Below, piece after piece: positions 17,561-27,093 of a DNA stretch of 64,000 nucleotides; position 1 is the first letter of the stretch; the number at the start of each line of letters is the position of its first letter. The notes below the pieces were generated by a model. That model ran no database searches. It saw only the letters and a program-made list of their open reading frames with translations, and was not told where the DNA came from. Both the position numbers and the translations under genes were made by a program. The DNA is from Spirulina subsalsa PCC 9445 (GTDB lineage Bacteria; Cyanobacteriota; Cyanobacteriia; Cyanobacteriales; Spirulinaceae), in the NCBI RefSeq assembly GCF_000314005.1, contig NZ_JH980292.1, positions 4,314,121 through 4,378,120 of the forward strand. The letters are read 5' to 3'.

Positions 17561-18283
17561 TTGAGGATAGCGAGTCCATAAATCACTCACTTGGCGTAAA
17601 CTCGCAAAATTGCCATTTCCTAAAATTAAATGATCTAAAATAGGCAGATCCAATAATTGAGCCGACTTTAATAACTGCTCCGTTAAAATTAAATCCGCTT
17701 GACTCGCTTCAAGATTTCCCGACGGATGATTGTGAGCAATAATTAACTTAGTCGCCCCTTGGCGAATCACTTCCCGGAAAATATCCCGAGGATGGGCTAA
17801 GGTTTCCGTGGCCGTGCCAATGGTAATCACTTGAGTCCCAATTAAACAATTTTTATTGTCCAATAATAACACCGCAAAACGTTCCTGATTTTGCCACATT
17901 AAATCATGACTCAAGGCATCAGCCGCCACTTGAGGACTATCAATTAAAGCCCGGGGAGCCGGCCGCAGTTGAAAGGCTCGTTTTCCCAGTTCAATGGCCG
18001 CTAAAATAGCCGTTGCTTTCGCCGGCCCCACCCCATTAATATCCATTAATTCTTGAGGAGAAACACTGCGTAAAACATCAAGGGGATCTCGTTGATGTTG
18101 CCCCAAGGTTTGTAAGATATACTGTCCTAAACCAACAGCCGAGAGTTTGCCAGGGCCTTGGCCTGTTCCGAGGAGAATAGCGAGGAGTTCAGCCGTCAGG
18201 AGATTTTTTGCTCCGACAGTGAGTAAACGTTCCCGGGGGCGCTCATTTTCCGGTAAATCGGCAATTCTTAGGCTGTAGGTCAT
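17552..18283 (-). CDS. radC: RadC family (JAB/MPN domain) protein
   Basis: The protein has 243 residues, normal length. An N-terminal helix-hairpin-helix-like segment ([20 protein letters not shown]) precedes the JAB/MPN metalloprotease-like domain. The metal motif is [14 protein letters not shown], with the downstream [10 protein letters not shown]. Despite the name, RadC proteins are not established DNA-repair enzymes; the biochemical role remains open. The last codons overlap the right copy of the 127-bp repeat, so the C-terminus may differ slightly from orthologues. Confidence 0.92.
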   Translation of the reverse strand: MTYSLRIADLPENERPRERLLTVGAKNLLTAELLAILLGTGQGPGKLSAVGLGQYILQTLGQHQRDPLDVLRSVSPQELMDINGVGPAKATAILAAIELGKRAFQLRPAPRALIDSPQVAADALSHDLMWQNQERFAVLLLDNKNCLIGTQVITIGTATETLAHPRDIFREVIRQGATKLIIAHNHPSGNLEASQADLILTEQLLKSAQLLDLPILDHLILGNGNFASLRQVSDLWTRYPQGE

Positions 18284-18352
18284 AATACTTCATCAATTCA
18301 TGTCCCTGTGAGGATTAATATACCCTAACTTTGCCCTCGTGGAACAGAAGCC

Positions 18353-19639
18353 TTAAGGTGCAGAGATCTGATAAGTCCAAGCCAGATATCCCTCAGCAAA
18401 AGCGGCCGGAATCCCTTCTAAGGAAATCTCTGCACTGCCATCAGGATTGAGACGATAGACCCAGCGACTCTCAGGACAAAGGGAATCCTCTAAGCTGTGA
18501 ATTTGTTCGGGGAGTTGCTGGTTTTGTTGACCCATTAGTTTAATTTTTTGTACCTTTTCTGTCAAGTCCCAATGGAGTTGAGATGCTCCAACTCTTAACC
18601 ATTGTTTATATAAGATTGAATTGCCGTACACATTCCAGCCCGCAAACGTTAGGTCTGGATTATTAACTAGGGTTTCTGGGATAAAATAACAAAAGGTTTG
18701 ATGCTCTAAGTAATCGTAAATCCGGTTTTGGGTTGACCAAGTATCTGCGGCGACTAGATAAAAATAAGGCTTTTTAAAAACTTGTAAAAGACCGAGGGCG
18801 TAAGAGTTAGCAAGGTCATAGGTGAATGGGTCAAACAGCGCATTTGTCAAGATAGCATTTTCTAATCTTAAGGCGCGGATCATGGCTTGTTCTACGGCTT
18901 TAGGCTGTCGTTCAATTTGCCAAGGGGTGGGGGCAAGATTGAACTGGCGGACAATTTGGCTTAAACGTTTATCGAGGAGGAGAGAGGCCAGTTGGGTGAT
19001 TAAATCCGGGCGTTGTTGGCGTAAGGTTTCAGTGAGTATTGCGGCGGCTTCTAGGTTTTCTGAGGCGGTGGTTATCTCCCCGGCTAAATAGCTCTCAAGG
19101 GCGGCTAAAATTAGCACTTGACTGAGGCGAAAATGACCCTGAATGGGGGGGGATTCTGTTTGTAAGTTAAGGCGGGTGATTTGGTAAGGAATGCCAAAGT
19201 AGAGGGAATCTGTGGTTAAGATGTGGCGACGAATGCCTGTGATTTCGTTGCGGTGAAGATTCAGATAATTTTGTAGTTTTTCGGGGATGGGGGGAATATT
19301 ATCTTGGGTTGATTCTCCGAGTTGCTCTAAATATTGTGTGAGGTCGTCGCTAATTTCTGGAAGGAGTTGGGCTGTCGATTCTGGGGGGGTGGAGGAGTCG
19401 GAAAGTTCTAGGTTAATTCCTAGTGGATTGGCTAAGGTTTCTAGTTGCAAGGCGGCAGAATTGGGGGGAGTTGGGGGGAATTCTTGCTCAAGGTTGGTCA
19501 GATAGGTTTCAACGGCTTGAACGGTGTTTTTAGTTAAGGCTTTAATGCCGAATAGCCAAAAGAGTAAAAGGAGGGCAAAAACAGCACTAATGCTACTAAT
19601 TCCGATGAATAGAGGAGTGGGTTTGAGATATTGCTTCAT
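18353..19639 (-). CDS. Membrane-anchored protein of unknown function
   Basis: No family recognised. I use the internal ATG giving MKQYLKPTPLFIGISS because it places a transmembrane helix (about residues 9-30) at the N-terminus; upstream codons are low in conservation signals. The remainder (about 400 residues) is soluble and mostly helical, with repeats of hydrophobic and acidic residues, and would lie outside the cytoplasmic membrane. It is 427 residues from this start. It lies between radC (same strand) and flv3 (divergent), about 250 bases from the latter. Confidence 0.7.
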   Translation of the reverse strand: MKQYLKPTPLFIGISSISAVFALLLLFWLFGIKALTKNTVQAVETYLTNLEQEFPPTPPNSAALQLETLANPLGINLELSDSSTPPESTAQLLPEISDDLTQYLEQLGESTQDNIPPIPEKLQNYLNLHRNEITGIRRHILTTDSLYFGIPYQITRLNLQTESPPIQGHFRLSQVLILAALESYLAGEITTASENLEAAAILTETLRQQRPDLITQLASLLLDKRLSQIVRQFNLAPTPWQIERQPKAVEQAMIRALRLENAILTNALFDPFTYDLANSYALGLLQVFKKPYFYLVAADTWSTQNRIYDYLEHQTFCYFIPETLVNNPDLTFAGWNVYGNSILYKQWLRVGASQLHWDLTEKVQKIKLMGQQNQQLPEQIHSLEDSLCPESRWVYRLNPDGSAEISLEGIPAAFAEGYLAWTYQISAP

Positions 19640-19891
19640 GGTGGCTATTGGGCTTGAGAATGTCCGGTTGTTGCTTAACCACAAGTGGAGAATTGGGGAT
19701 TTCTGAAAATTTGAGGTTTTGAAAATGAAAACCTTTAACGAATAGGAGGAAAGGGGGGAAAGCAGGAACGGAGAGGTTGGAGTGACGGAACGGGGACTAT
19801 ATCCTGAGATGGAACTCTGTCGAGAGTTGAAAAAATCTGTCACAATGAGAAATCATAACGAAATTTTACATATACGGCGAGGTCACAATTT

Positions 19892-21619
19892 ATGGTAGCA
19901 ACGCTCAACCCACCACAAAAACGTTTAACGACTCAAACGGCGGAGATTGCCGCCGATACGATAACGATTCGCTCTTTGGATTGGGATCGCGATCGCTTTG
20001 ATATTGAGTTTGGTTTACAAAATGGCACGACTTATAATTCTTTTTTGATTCGCGGGGATAAAGTGGCTTTGGTGGACACGTCCCATGAGAAATTTCGCCA
20101 GCAGTATCTGGATTTATTAACAGGATTAATCGATCCGATTGAGATTGATTATCTGGTCATTAGCCACACGGAACCGGATCATAGTGGTTTGGTGAAAGAT
20201 GTTTTAGCGCTGGCTCCCCAAGCGGTGGTAGTGGGTTCCAAGGTGGCGATTCAGTTTCTGGAGGGGTTTTTACATCAACCTTTTGAACGGTTGGTGGTGA
20301 AAAATGGGGACAAATTGGACTTAGGCAAGGGTCACGTTTTAGAGTTTGTCAACGCGCCGAATTTACACTGGCCCGATACCATTTTGACCTATGATTGGGG
20401 AACCCAAACTCTGTTTACTTGTGATGTGTTTGGGATGCACTATTGTTCTGATGCCTTGTGGGATGAGAATTTAAGGGATATTGAGCCGGATTATCGGTTT
20501 TATTATGAGTGTTTGATGGCCCCTAATGCGCGGTCGGTGCTGTCGGCCTTGAAGCGGATGGGCAATTTAGGGGAGGTTGCCCAGGTGGCCAATGGTCACG
20601 GGCCCCTGTTGCGTCATAATGTGGCGGAGTTGATTAACCGTTATCAGGTCTGGAGTCAGGAACAGACGAAGGGTGAGAAACTGGTGGCGGTGTTTTATGT
20701 GTCGGATTATGGCTATAGCGATCGCCTTTCTCAAGCCATTGCCCACGGAATCACCAAAACGGAGATCTCGGTGGAGATGATGGATATGTTGGGGGCGGAT
20801 CAGCAGGAAGTGCGAGAATTGGCGGAACGGGCCAGTGCGATTATTATTGGGATGCCCCCCTCTTCCGGTGAAAAAGCCCAAGAAGCCAGCACGGTGATTA
20901 GTACCATTTTGGCTTCCGTTGGGGATAAGCAATTAGTGGGCTTTTTTGAGTCCTACGGGGGCGATGACGAACCCATTGATCCGTTTTTAACCCAATTCCG
21001 CAATCAAGGGTTAACTAAGGCCTTTACCAGTATTCGCATTAAGGAAACCCCCAACGAGGCCACCTATCAACTCTGTGAGGAGACGGGAACGGACTTAGGA
21101 CAGTTGCTGAGTCGGGAGAAGTCGATTAAACAACGGAAGTCTCTGGATTCGGAGTTAGATAAGGCCATTGGACGGATTAGCGGGGGGTTATATATTATCA
21201 CCGCGCAAAAAGGGGATGTGAAGGGGGCGATGTTAGCCTCTTGGGTTGCCCAGGCGAGTTTTGAACCGTTGGGGGTGAGTATTGCGGTGGCGAAGGATCG
21301 GGCGATTGAGTCTTTGATGCAGGTAGGCGATCGCTTTGTGTTGAATATTTTGGAGGAGGGGAATTATCAGGCTTTGATGAAGCATTTCCTCAAGCGGTTT
21401 AAACCCGGTGAGGATCGCTTTGAGGGGGTGAAAACCCAGCCCGCTAGTGATGGTTCCCCCATTTTGATTGATGCCCTGGCCTATTTGGAATGTGAGGTGG
21501 TCAGTCGGATGGATGCCCCAGATCATTGGATTGTTTACAGCCAAGTCAATGGGGGGCGGGTGTCTAAAGCGGACGCGCTGACGGCGGTTCACCATCGCAA
21601 GGTGGGGAATTATTATTAG
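19892..21619 (+). CDS. flv3: Flavodiiron protein Flv3
   Basis: A three-domain cyanobacterial flavodiiron protein of 575 residues that reduces O2 to water with photosynthetic electrons. The order is metallo-beta-lactamase-like diiron domain (1-250), flavodoxin (about 260-400) and NAD(P)H:flavin reductase domain (about 425-575). The diiron ligands are complete (SHTEPDHSG at 91-99; NLHWPDT; DVFGMHY; NGHGPLLRH), which marks the Flv3/Flv4 side; Flv1/Flv2 have altered ligands. The N-terminus PPQKRLTTQT and stretches such as SLDWDRDRFDIEFGLQNGTT match Flv3 as I know it from Synechocystis. No flv1 is adjacent. Confidence 0.93.
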   Translation: MVATLNPPQKRLTTQTAEIAADTITIRSLDWDRDRFDIEFGLQNGTTYNSFLIRGDKVALVDTSHEKFRQQYLDLLTGLIDPIEIDYLVISHTEPDHSGLVKDVLALAPQAVVVGSKVAIQFLEGFLHQPFERLVVKNGDKLDLGKGHVLEFVNAPNLHWPDTILTYDWGTQTLFTCDVFGMHYCSDALWDENLRDIEPDYRFYYECLMAPNARSVLSALKRMGNLGEVAQVANGHGPLLRHNVAELINRYQVWSQEQTKGEKLVAVFYVSDYGYSDRLSQAIAHGITKTEISVEMMDMLGADQQEVRELAERASAIIIGMPPSSGEKAQEASTVISTILASVGDKQLVGFFESYGGDDEPIDPFLTQFRNQGLTKAFTSIRIKETPNEATYQLCEETGTDLGQLLSREKSIKQRKSLDSELDKAIGRISGGLYIITAQKGDVKGAMLASWVAQASFEPLGVSIAVAKDRAIESLMQVGDRFVLNILEEGNYQALMKHFLKRFKPGEDRFEGVKTQPASDGSPILIDALAYLECEVVSRMDAPDHWIVYSQVNGGRVSKADALTAVHHRKVGNYY

Positions 21620-21670
21620 ATTTTAGGGAACGGGGAACGGGGGGGCAGGGGAGAGGGGGAGTTGATAATT

Positions 21671-21833
21671 AGGGCTTGCTGAATAAGTCCGAGAGTTGGG
21701 GAGTCGGGAGTCGGGAGTCGGGAGTCGGGAGTCGGGAATAGGCAATCGTGCCAGTTTTAGATGATCTGTTCCCTGTTAAGAGTTCCCTGTTCCCTTGTTG
21801 AGCCTAGCATAGGCGTGTTATTCAGCAGACCCT
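21671..21833. mobile_element. MITE, 163 bp, 4-bp target duplication AATT
   Basis: Terminal inverted repeats AGGGCTTGCTGAATAA and TTATTCAGCAGACCCT match at 14 of 16 positions. Both ends are flanked by AATT (21667-21670 and 21834-21837). The sequence at 26811-26833 (GTTGATAATT then ATTAACTATTCCC) is the same context without the element, an empty site. The interior contains about five GGGAGTC units (21701-21739). No transposase is encoded. Confidence 0.85.
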
Positions 21834-21960
21834 AATTATTAACTATTCCCCATTCCCGATTCCCCATTCCCGACCCCCTACTCCCTCGCCCCTGCTTTTC
21901 TGGTATTTTTTATTCGTCACGAGACAAAAAAATATCAGTTCACAATAATACAGTTATTCC

Positions 21961-22881
21961 ATGAAACAGTCCTCCCAATCTCCCCCCTCTTGGCAGATTT
22001 TTATTGTTTTGAGTCTGGGTGTGGTGGCGATATCTTGGTCAGCTATTTTTATCCGCTTGGCGATCGCAACAGCCCAGAAAGAGGGGATTGGCTTTAGTCT
22101 GTTTCTCGCGGCAGCCCGTTTAATTTTAGCCTCCGTGGTAGTCCTTCCCGCTTGGCGGAAGTTTAGACCCACCCAAACCCCCAAAAAAGCCCTACTCTTT
22201 GCCCTTGCCGCCGGAATTAGCTTGGCGCTTCATTTTGCCACTTGGATTACCTCCCTCTCCTTCACCTCGATTACCGCTTCAACCACCATTGTTACCACAA
22301 ACCCGATCTGGATTTCCCTGTTACTCTGGGTGTGGTTTCGGGAAAAACCGACTAAACTCACCCTCTTAGGAATTGCGATCGCCCTAGGAGGAGGCGGCCT
22401 CATTGCTTGGGGGAGTGCAGAAGGAACAGAAGTCGGCAGTAATCCCCTCTTAGGCGACGGTTTAGCCCTATTCGGTGCTTGGTGTGCTAGTTTGTACTTA
22501 ATCTGGGGACGAGAAGCCCAACGGCAAGGCCTCAGTACCGGGGTTTATGTTGCGATCGCCTACACCATCGCCGCCCTCATCCTTGCCCCCCTCCCCTTAC
22601 TCTTCAACACCCCTTACGACGGGTACGCCCCTTGGGTCTATATCTACGTTCTCCTAATGGCCGTCTTTTCCCAAGTCCTCGGCCACACTAGCTTTAACTG
22701 GTCCATCCGTTGGCTATCCCCCACCCTCGTTACCCTCGTGATTTTACTCGAACCCGTAGGAGCGAGTTTATTGGGATTTTTCCTCTTCCAAGAAGTCCCC
22801 GGCCTTTATGTTTTCACCGGAGCCGTGGTCTTACTATTAGGGGTAATCTTCGCCGTCTTAGGCTTTAAGCCCCTCGAATAA
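21961..22881 (+). CDS. EamA/DMT-family transporter
   Basis: A drug/metabolite-transporter type permease of 306 residues with about ten predicted transmembrane helices in two EamA halves. It starts MKQSSQSPPSWQIFIVLSLG; the second half includes TLVTLVILLEPVGASLLGFF, typical of the EamA helix 9/10 region. The substrate cannot be read from sequence. Before insertion of the MITE that now follows the stop, the histidine kinase ATG would have been two bases after the TAA. The two genes were therefore probably co-transcribed and perhaps translationally coupled. Confidence 0.9.
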   Translation: MKQSSQSPPSWQIFIVLSLGVVAISWSAIFIRLAIATAQKEGIGFSLFLAAARLILASVVVLPAWRKFRPTQTPKKALLFALAAGISLALHFATWITSLSFTSITASTTIVTTNPIWISLLLWVWFREKPTKLTLLGIAIALGGGGLIAWGSAEGTEVGSNPLLGDGLALFGAWCASLYLIWGREAQRQGLSTGVYVAIAYTIAALILAPLPLLFNTPYDGYAPWVYIYVLLMAVFSQVLGHTSFNWSIRWLSPTLVTLVILLEPVGASLLGFFLFQEVPGLYVFTGAVVLLLGVIFAVLGFKPLE

Positions 22882-22883
22882 CT

Positions 22884-23036
22884 AGGGTCTGCTGAATATC
22901 CCTCTAAGCCGTGTTACTAGGACTTTTAGCCGTTTATACCAAATTAAATAGACTTGAGGGCAAAAACCTGAATTTCCCCTGTTCCTTCCCGTTCCCTGTT
23001 CCCTACCCCCACGAGTAGACTTATTCAGCAAGCCCT
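22884..23036. mobile_element. MITE, 153 bp, 4-bp target duplication AACT
   Basis: Ends AGGGTCTGCTGAATAT and TTATTCAGCAAGCCCT are inverted repeats, flanked by AACT at 22880-22883 and 23037-23040. The left duplication overlaps the transporter stop codon and the right one touches the ATG of the histidine kinase. The interior matches the damaged element at 12381-12527. Confidence 0.85.
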
Positions 23037-23040
23037 AACT

Positions 23041-24756
23041 ATGAAAGACCTAAAACGCTGGCGACAGTCTTTGATTCAGTCTGCCCCCTGGTGGGGGACA
23101 GCATTAATTATCCTGTTAGTCATCTCCCTGTTAATCCTGCCGAGGCCTTGGTTTGTGCCGTTGATTGATTTAGCCGTCGCGGCCATCTTCGCCCATTTAA
23201 TCTATCAAATGCGTCAGGAAGTCCTAGAGAAAAGTCGCCGTTTACGGGAAAGTCACGCCCGCTTAGACCTCGCCAACGACCTGATTTTAGTCCGGGATCT
23301 CAAAGATCGGATTACCTACTGGAATTTAGCCTGTCAGCGTGCCTATGGTTGGACGAAAGAAGAGGCATTAGGGCAGAATGTCCATGAGTTACTCCAGACC
23401 CAGTTTCCCCATTCTGTAGCCGCCATTAAGGAACAGTTTTTAGCAGGGGGAGAATGGCGAGGGGAGTTGATTCACACCACCAAAACCGGGGAAAAAATCA
23501 TCGTCTCCAGTAGTTGGAGTTTATATCGAGATGAACGAGGGCGACCCATTGCTAACTTAGAGATTAATCAGGATATTAGCGAAGCGAAAAAAGCTGAGGC
23601 CGCCCTCCGCAAAAGTGAAAAACTCTATCGCACCCTGGCCGATAACGTCCCCAATGGGGCGGTTTTTCTCTTTGATCAAGATTTACGCTATATCATTGCA
23701 ACCGGGGCAGAATTGGCCGTGATTGGGGTGACGGAACCCTTGGCGGGAAAATCGGTCTTAGAGGTAGAAGCGCCCCCATACCTCAAAACCCTCGAACCTC
23801 TCTATAGAGATGCCTTACAAGGGCAAAGAACAGTCACAGAGATGACGTTAGGCCGGGGGATCTATCAGATTTATGTGTTGCCTGTGAGTAATGAGGGGGG
23901 GGAGGTGTTTGCAGGCATGGTCATGATGCAGAATATCACCACCAGTAAACAAGGGGAACAAACCTTGCGCACACGGGCCGATGAGTTAGCCAAAACCACC
24001 GCCATCCTAGCGGAAACCATGACCAGTTTAGAGAAACGCAATCAAGAGTTAGATCAGTTTGCCTATATTGTCTCCCATGATCTCAAGGCTCCTTTGCGTG
24101 CGATCGCCAATTTATCCAGTTGGTTAGAAGAAGACTTAGAACAACAACTCACCCCAGAAACCCAACATCAGATGAACTTGTTGCGCAGTCGCGTCCGTCG
24201 TATGGAAGCCCTGATTGAAGGATTATTACAATATTCTCGCATTGGTCGGTTAAAATCAGAAGAGTCTGTTGTGGATGTTCAACAATTATTAGAAGAGGTG
24301 ATTGATTCCCTTGACCCTCCCCCCGGAATTACGATAAAAATAGGTGCAGAAATGCCCATTTTTCCCACAGAACGTTTACCCTTATTTCAAGTGTTTTCTA
24401 ACTTGATTAGCAATGGAATTAAACACCGAGATCAACCCATTGGTCAGGTGGCAATTACCGTCGAGGACAGGGGCGAGGACTTTCAGTTTACCATTAGTGA
24501 TGATGGCTCTGGTATTGACCCTAGCTATCATGACAAAATCTTCATCATGTTTCAAACCTTACAACCCCGTGACAAAGTTGAGAATACAGGGGTGGGGTTA
24601 GCCATCGTGAAAAAAATTATTGAAGATCGGGGCGGGACAATTGAATTAGAATCAGAAGAAGGGAAGGGATCTAAATTTTCCTTTACTTGGTCTAAAAAGA
24701 CTCCTTCCGAGTTAAAAAATACCTTAAAGATTCAAATTGAGAGGCGGTTAAATTAA
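23041..24756 (+). CDS. PAS-domain sensor histidine kinase
   Basis: The protein has 571 residues. Two N-terminal hydrophobic helices (about 18-55) anchor it. Two PAS domains follow (about 75-185 and 190-305), the first with the ITYWNLACQRAYGWTKEE signature. The HisKA motif is YIVSHDLKAPLRAI (phospho-accepting His346), and the ATPase domain has FSNLISNGIKH, DDGSGIDP and GVGLAIVKKI. This is the phytochrome-like HK class seen in cyanobacteria with Rcp1-like partners. The response regulator gene follows 68 bases on. No Shine-Dalgarno is visible ahead of the ATG because a MITE abuts it. Signal unknown. Confidence 0.93.
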   Translation: MKDLKRWRQSLIQSAPWWGTALIILLVISLLILPRPWFVPLIDLAVAAIFAHLIYQMRQEVLEKSRRLRESHARLDLANDLILVRDLKDRITYWNLACQRAYGWTKEEALGQNVHELLQTQFPHSVAAIKEQFLAGGEWRGELIHTTKTGEKIIVSSSWSLYRDERGRPIANLEINQDISEAKKAEAALRKSEKLYRTLADNVPNGAVFLFDQDLRYIIATGAELAVIGVTEPLAGKSVLEVEAPPYLKTLEPLYRDALQGQRTVTEMTLGRGIYQIYVLPVSNEGGEVFAGMVMMQNITTSKQGEQTLRTRADELAKTTAILAETMTSLEKRNQELDQFAYIVSHDLKAPLRAIANLSSWLEEDLEQQLTPETQHQMNLLRSRVRRMEALIEGLLQYSRIGRLKSEESVVDVQQLLEEVIDSLDPPPGITIKIGAEMPIFPTERLPLFQVFSNLISNGIKHRDQPIGQVAITVEDRGEDFQFTISDDGSGIDPSYHDKIFIMFQTLQPRDKVENTGVGLAIVKKIIEDRGGTIELESEEGKGSKFSFTWSKKTPSELKNTLKIQIERRLN

Positions 24757-24824
24757 GTCAAAAACCGTGATCTACAAACTATTTTAAATCGGGGTTAATT
24801 GGGTAAATATTGGGAGAATAAACC

Positions 24825-25253
24825 ATGCCAAAACGTCTAAATGTTTTGTTAGTTGATGATGATGAAGTGGATGTGATGACCGTCCAGCGAGCCTTTAAAA
24901 AGAATAACTTAGAACATCATTTATGGGTAGCTCCTAATGGGTTAGATGCCTTAAGAATGCTCCGAGATAGCCTAGGATTATCTCAACATTATCCAGAGCA
25001 TCATCGCCTAATTTTGTTAGATTTAAATATGCCTAAAATGGGAGGGATTGAATTTTTACAACAGTTACGAGCCGACCCTAAATTAAAACAAATCCCCGTA
25101 ATTGTTTTAACCACCTCTAACGAGGACGAGGACAAGGTGAAAGCCTATAACTTGAATGTAGCGGGGTATATGATTAAACCTGTCACCTTTGAGAATTTCC
25201 TAGAAACTATTGCCACTTTAAATAATTATTGGACAATGAGCGAAATTTTGTAA
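24825..25253 (+). CDS. Single-domain response regulator (Rcp1-like)
   Basis: A stand-alone receiver domain of 142 residues. The acidic pocket is DDDEVD, the phospho-accepting Asp is D66 in LILLDLNMPKMGG, with TTSN and the conserved lysine in YMIKPV. Longer loops than CheY (DSLGLSQHYPEHH) are typical of the Rcp1/CheY-like partners of phytochrome-type kinases. It has a good ribosome binding site (GGGAGA, 8 bases before the ATG). The adjacent histidine kinase is the expected phosphate donor. Confidence 0.93.
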   Translation: MPKRLNVLLVDDDEVDVMTVQRAFKKNNLEHHLWVAPNGLDALRMLRDSLGLSQHYPEHHRLILLDLNMPKMGGIEFLQQLRADPKLKQIPVIVLTTSNEDEDKVKAYNLNVAGYMIKPVTFENFLETIATLNNYWTMSEIL

Positions 25254-25374
25254 GTCTAGGGGGGTGTTGGGTAGCGCTGATACTTCACCCAACCAACAGC
25301 AAGAGTTCACGGTAAGGCCTCCTTTGCCCTTAAGATAGAGGACGAAAAATCTAACGGGACGAACAAGATCAATC

Positions 25375-26721
25375 ATGGTAGCGGTAGCAATTCTAGCAGC
25401 CGGACGGGGAACTCGCATGAAGTCAGACCTACCCAAAGTCTTACATCGCTTGGGTAGCAAAAGTTTAGTCGAACGAGTTTTACAAAGTTGTGAAACCAGT
25501 CAACCTGTGCGGAAAATGGTCATTATTGGCTATGGTGGGGAACAGGTGCAAGCGTCTCTCGCTCATTATGAGGGGGTGGAGTTTGTCGAACAGAGGGAAC
25601 AGTTAGGCACAGGACACGCCATCCAACAGTTGCTTTCTCCCTTAGCAGACTATCAAGGGGATATCTTGATTTTAAATGGGGATGTGCCGCTTTTACGCCC
25701 GGAAACCCTAGAAAAACTGGTCACAACTCATCAACATTTTGGTAATGGGGCCACCTTGTTAACGGCACAGTTGGCAGATCCTTATGGCTATGGTCGGGTG
25801 TTTTGTGATGGGGAAAACTATGTCCAGCAGATTATTGAACATCGAGATTGTAGCGCCCAACAAAAGGAAAACCGTCGCATTAATGCGGGGGTCTATTGTT
25901 TTAATTGGCCTAAATTAGCGGCTATTTTGCCCCATTTAAAGGCCGATAATGACCAGCAAGAGTATTATCTCACCGATGTATTCAGCCAGTTAGATCAGGT
26001 GATGGCGCTGGATGTGGAGGATGAACAAGAGATTCTCGGCATTAATGATCGTCAACAGTTGGCGATCGCCTATTCCATTCTACAAGACCGCATCAAAACC
26101 GCTTGGATGAAGGCCGGAGTTACCCTGATTGACCCCGATAGCATCACGATTGATGATACTGTTGAACTAAGCCCAGATGTAATTATTGAACCCCAGACCC
26201 ACCTCCGGGGGAATACCCAAATTGGTCGGGGGAGTCGCATTGGCCCCGGTAGTTTAATTGAAAATAGCCAGATTGGGGAACAGGTGACAGTCTTTTATTC
26301 GGTCATTACCGATAGTCGCGTAGCTACTGGGACAAGGGTAGGCCCCTATACCCACTTACGGGGTCATGTGACGGTGGGAGAGTCCTGTCGTCTAGGAAAT
26401 TTTGTCGAGTTAAAGAAAACCACCCTTGGTCAAGGAACCAATGTCGCTCATTTGTCTTATTTAGGGGATGCCATATTAGGGGAGCGGGTGAATATTGGGG
26501 CTGGGACGATTACGGCCAATTATGATGGGGTGAACAAGCATGAGACAAAAATAGGCGATCGCACCAAAACCGGATCGAACAGCGTCCTAGTGGCCCCCCT
26601 CACCTTGGGGGAAGATGTCACCGTTGCAGCGGGATCTATTGTCACAGAAGACGTAGAAGCCGATTCCCTCGTTATTGCGCGCAGTCGTCAAGTCGTGAAA
26701 AAAGGCTGGCGTTTGAGTTAA
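25375..26721 (+). CDS. glmU: Bifunctional UDP-N-acetylglucosamine pyrophosphorylase/glucosamine-1-P acetyltransferase
   Basis: A cytoplasmic enzyme making UDP-GlcNAc for peptidoglycan and lipopolysaccharide. The N-terminal uridylyltransferase has [19 protein letters not shown] and the acidic LNGDVPLL. The C-terminal left-handed beta-helix (about 250-448) carries the hexapeptide repeats and the conserved [14 protein letters not shown] and [20 protein letters not shown]. Length of 448 residues is normal. Followed by a long repeat tract rather than another gene. Confidence 0.97.
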   Translation: MVAVAILAAGRGTRMKSDLPKVLHRLGSKSLVERVLQSCETSQPVRKMVIIGYGGEQVQASLAHYEGVEFVEQREQLGTGHAIQQLLSPLADYQGDILILNGDVPLLRPETLEKLVTTHQHFGNGATLLTAQLADPYGYGRVFCDGENYVQQIIEHRDCSAQQKENRRINAGVYCFNWPKLAAILPHLKADNDQQEYYLTDVFSQLDQVMALDVEDEQEILGINDRQQLAIAYSILQDRIKTAWMKAGVTLIDPDSITIDDTVELSPDVIIEPQTHLRGNTQIGRGSRIGPGSLIENSQIGEQVTVFYSVITDSRVATGTRVGPYTHLRGHVTVGESCRLGNFVELKKTTLGQGTNVAHLSYLGDAILGERVNIGAGTITANYDGVNKHETKIGDRTKTGSNSVLVAPLTLGEDVTVAAGSIVTEDVEADSLVIARSRQVVKKGWRLS

Positions 26722-26746
26722 GGGAACGGGGAACGGGGAACAGGGG

Positions 26747-26806
26747 GAGGGGGAGCAGGGGAGCAGGGGAGCAGGGGAGCAGGGGAGCAGGGGAGCAGGG
26801 GAGAGG
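26747..26806. repeat. Octanucleotide tandem repeat AGCAGGGG
   Basis: About seven copies of the 8-mer follow glmU. It is continuous with the heptamer tract through GAGAGGGGGAGTTGATAATT, a composite intergenic repeat whose other copy at 21643-21670 received a MITE. Confidence 0.85.
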
Positions 26807-26828
26807 GGGAGTTGATAATTATTAACTA

Positions 26829-27035
26829 TTCCCGATTCCCGACTCCCGATTCCCGATTCCCGACTCCCGACTCCCGACTCCCGATTCCCGACTCCCGACT
26901 CCCGACTCCCGACTCCCGACTCCCGACTCCCGATTCCCGACTCCCGACTCCCGATTCCCGATTCCCGACTCCCGACTCCCGATTCCCGATTCCCGACTCC
27001 CGATTCCCGACTCCCGACTCCCGACTCCCGACTCC
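26829..27035. repeat. Heptanucleotide tandem repeat TCCCGAY, about 29 copies
   Basis: An unbroken run of TTCCCGA/CTCCCGA units (GGGAATC/GGGAGTC on the other strand) fills the space between glmU and the dCache phosphatase gene. Both unit types alternate irregularly. Because 7 is not a multiple of 3, all frames stay open on both strands, giving spurious seven-residue-repeat frames. Confidence 0.97.
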
Positions 27036-27093
27036 CTATTCCCCGTTCCCTGTTCCCTATCACTTATCAAAATGGCTTCTTGCCTCCAATCAA

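Noticed and set aside
25266-25293. GTTGGGT / ACCCAAC inverted repeat after the response regulator gene
   Set aside because: Seven bp with a long loop and no T-run; too weak to call a terminator.
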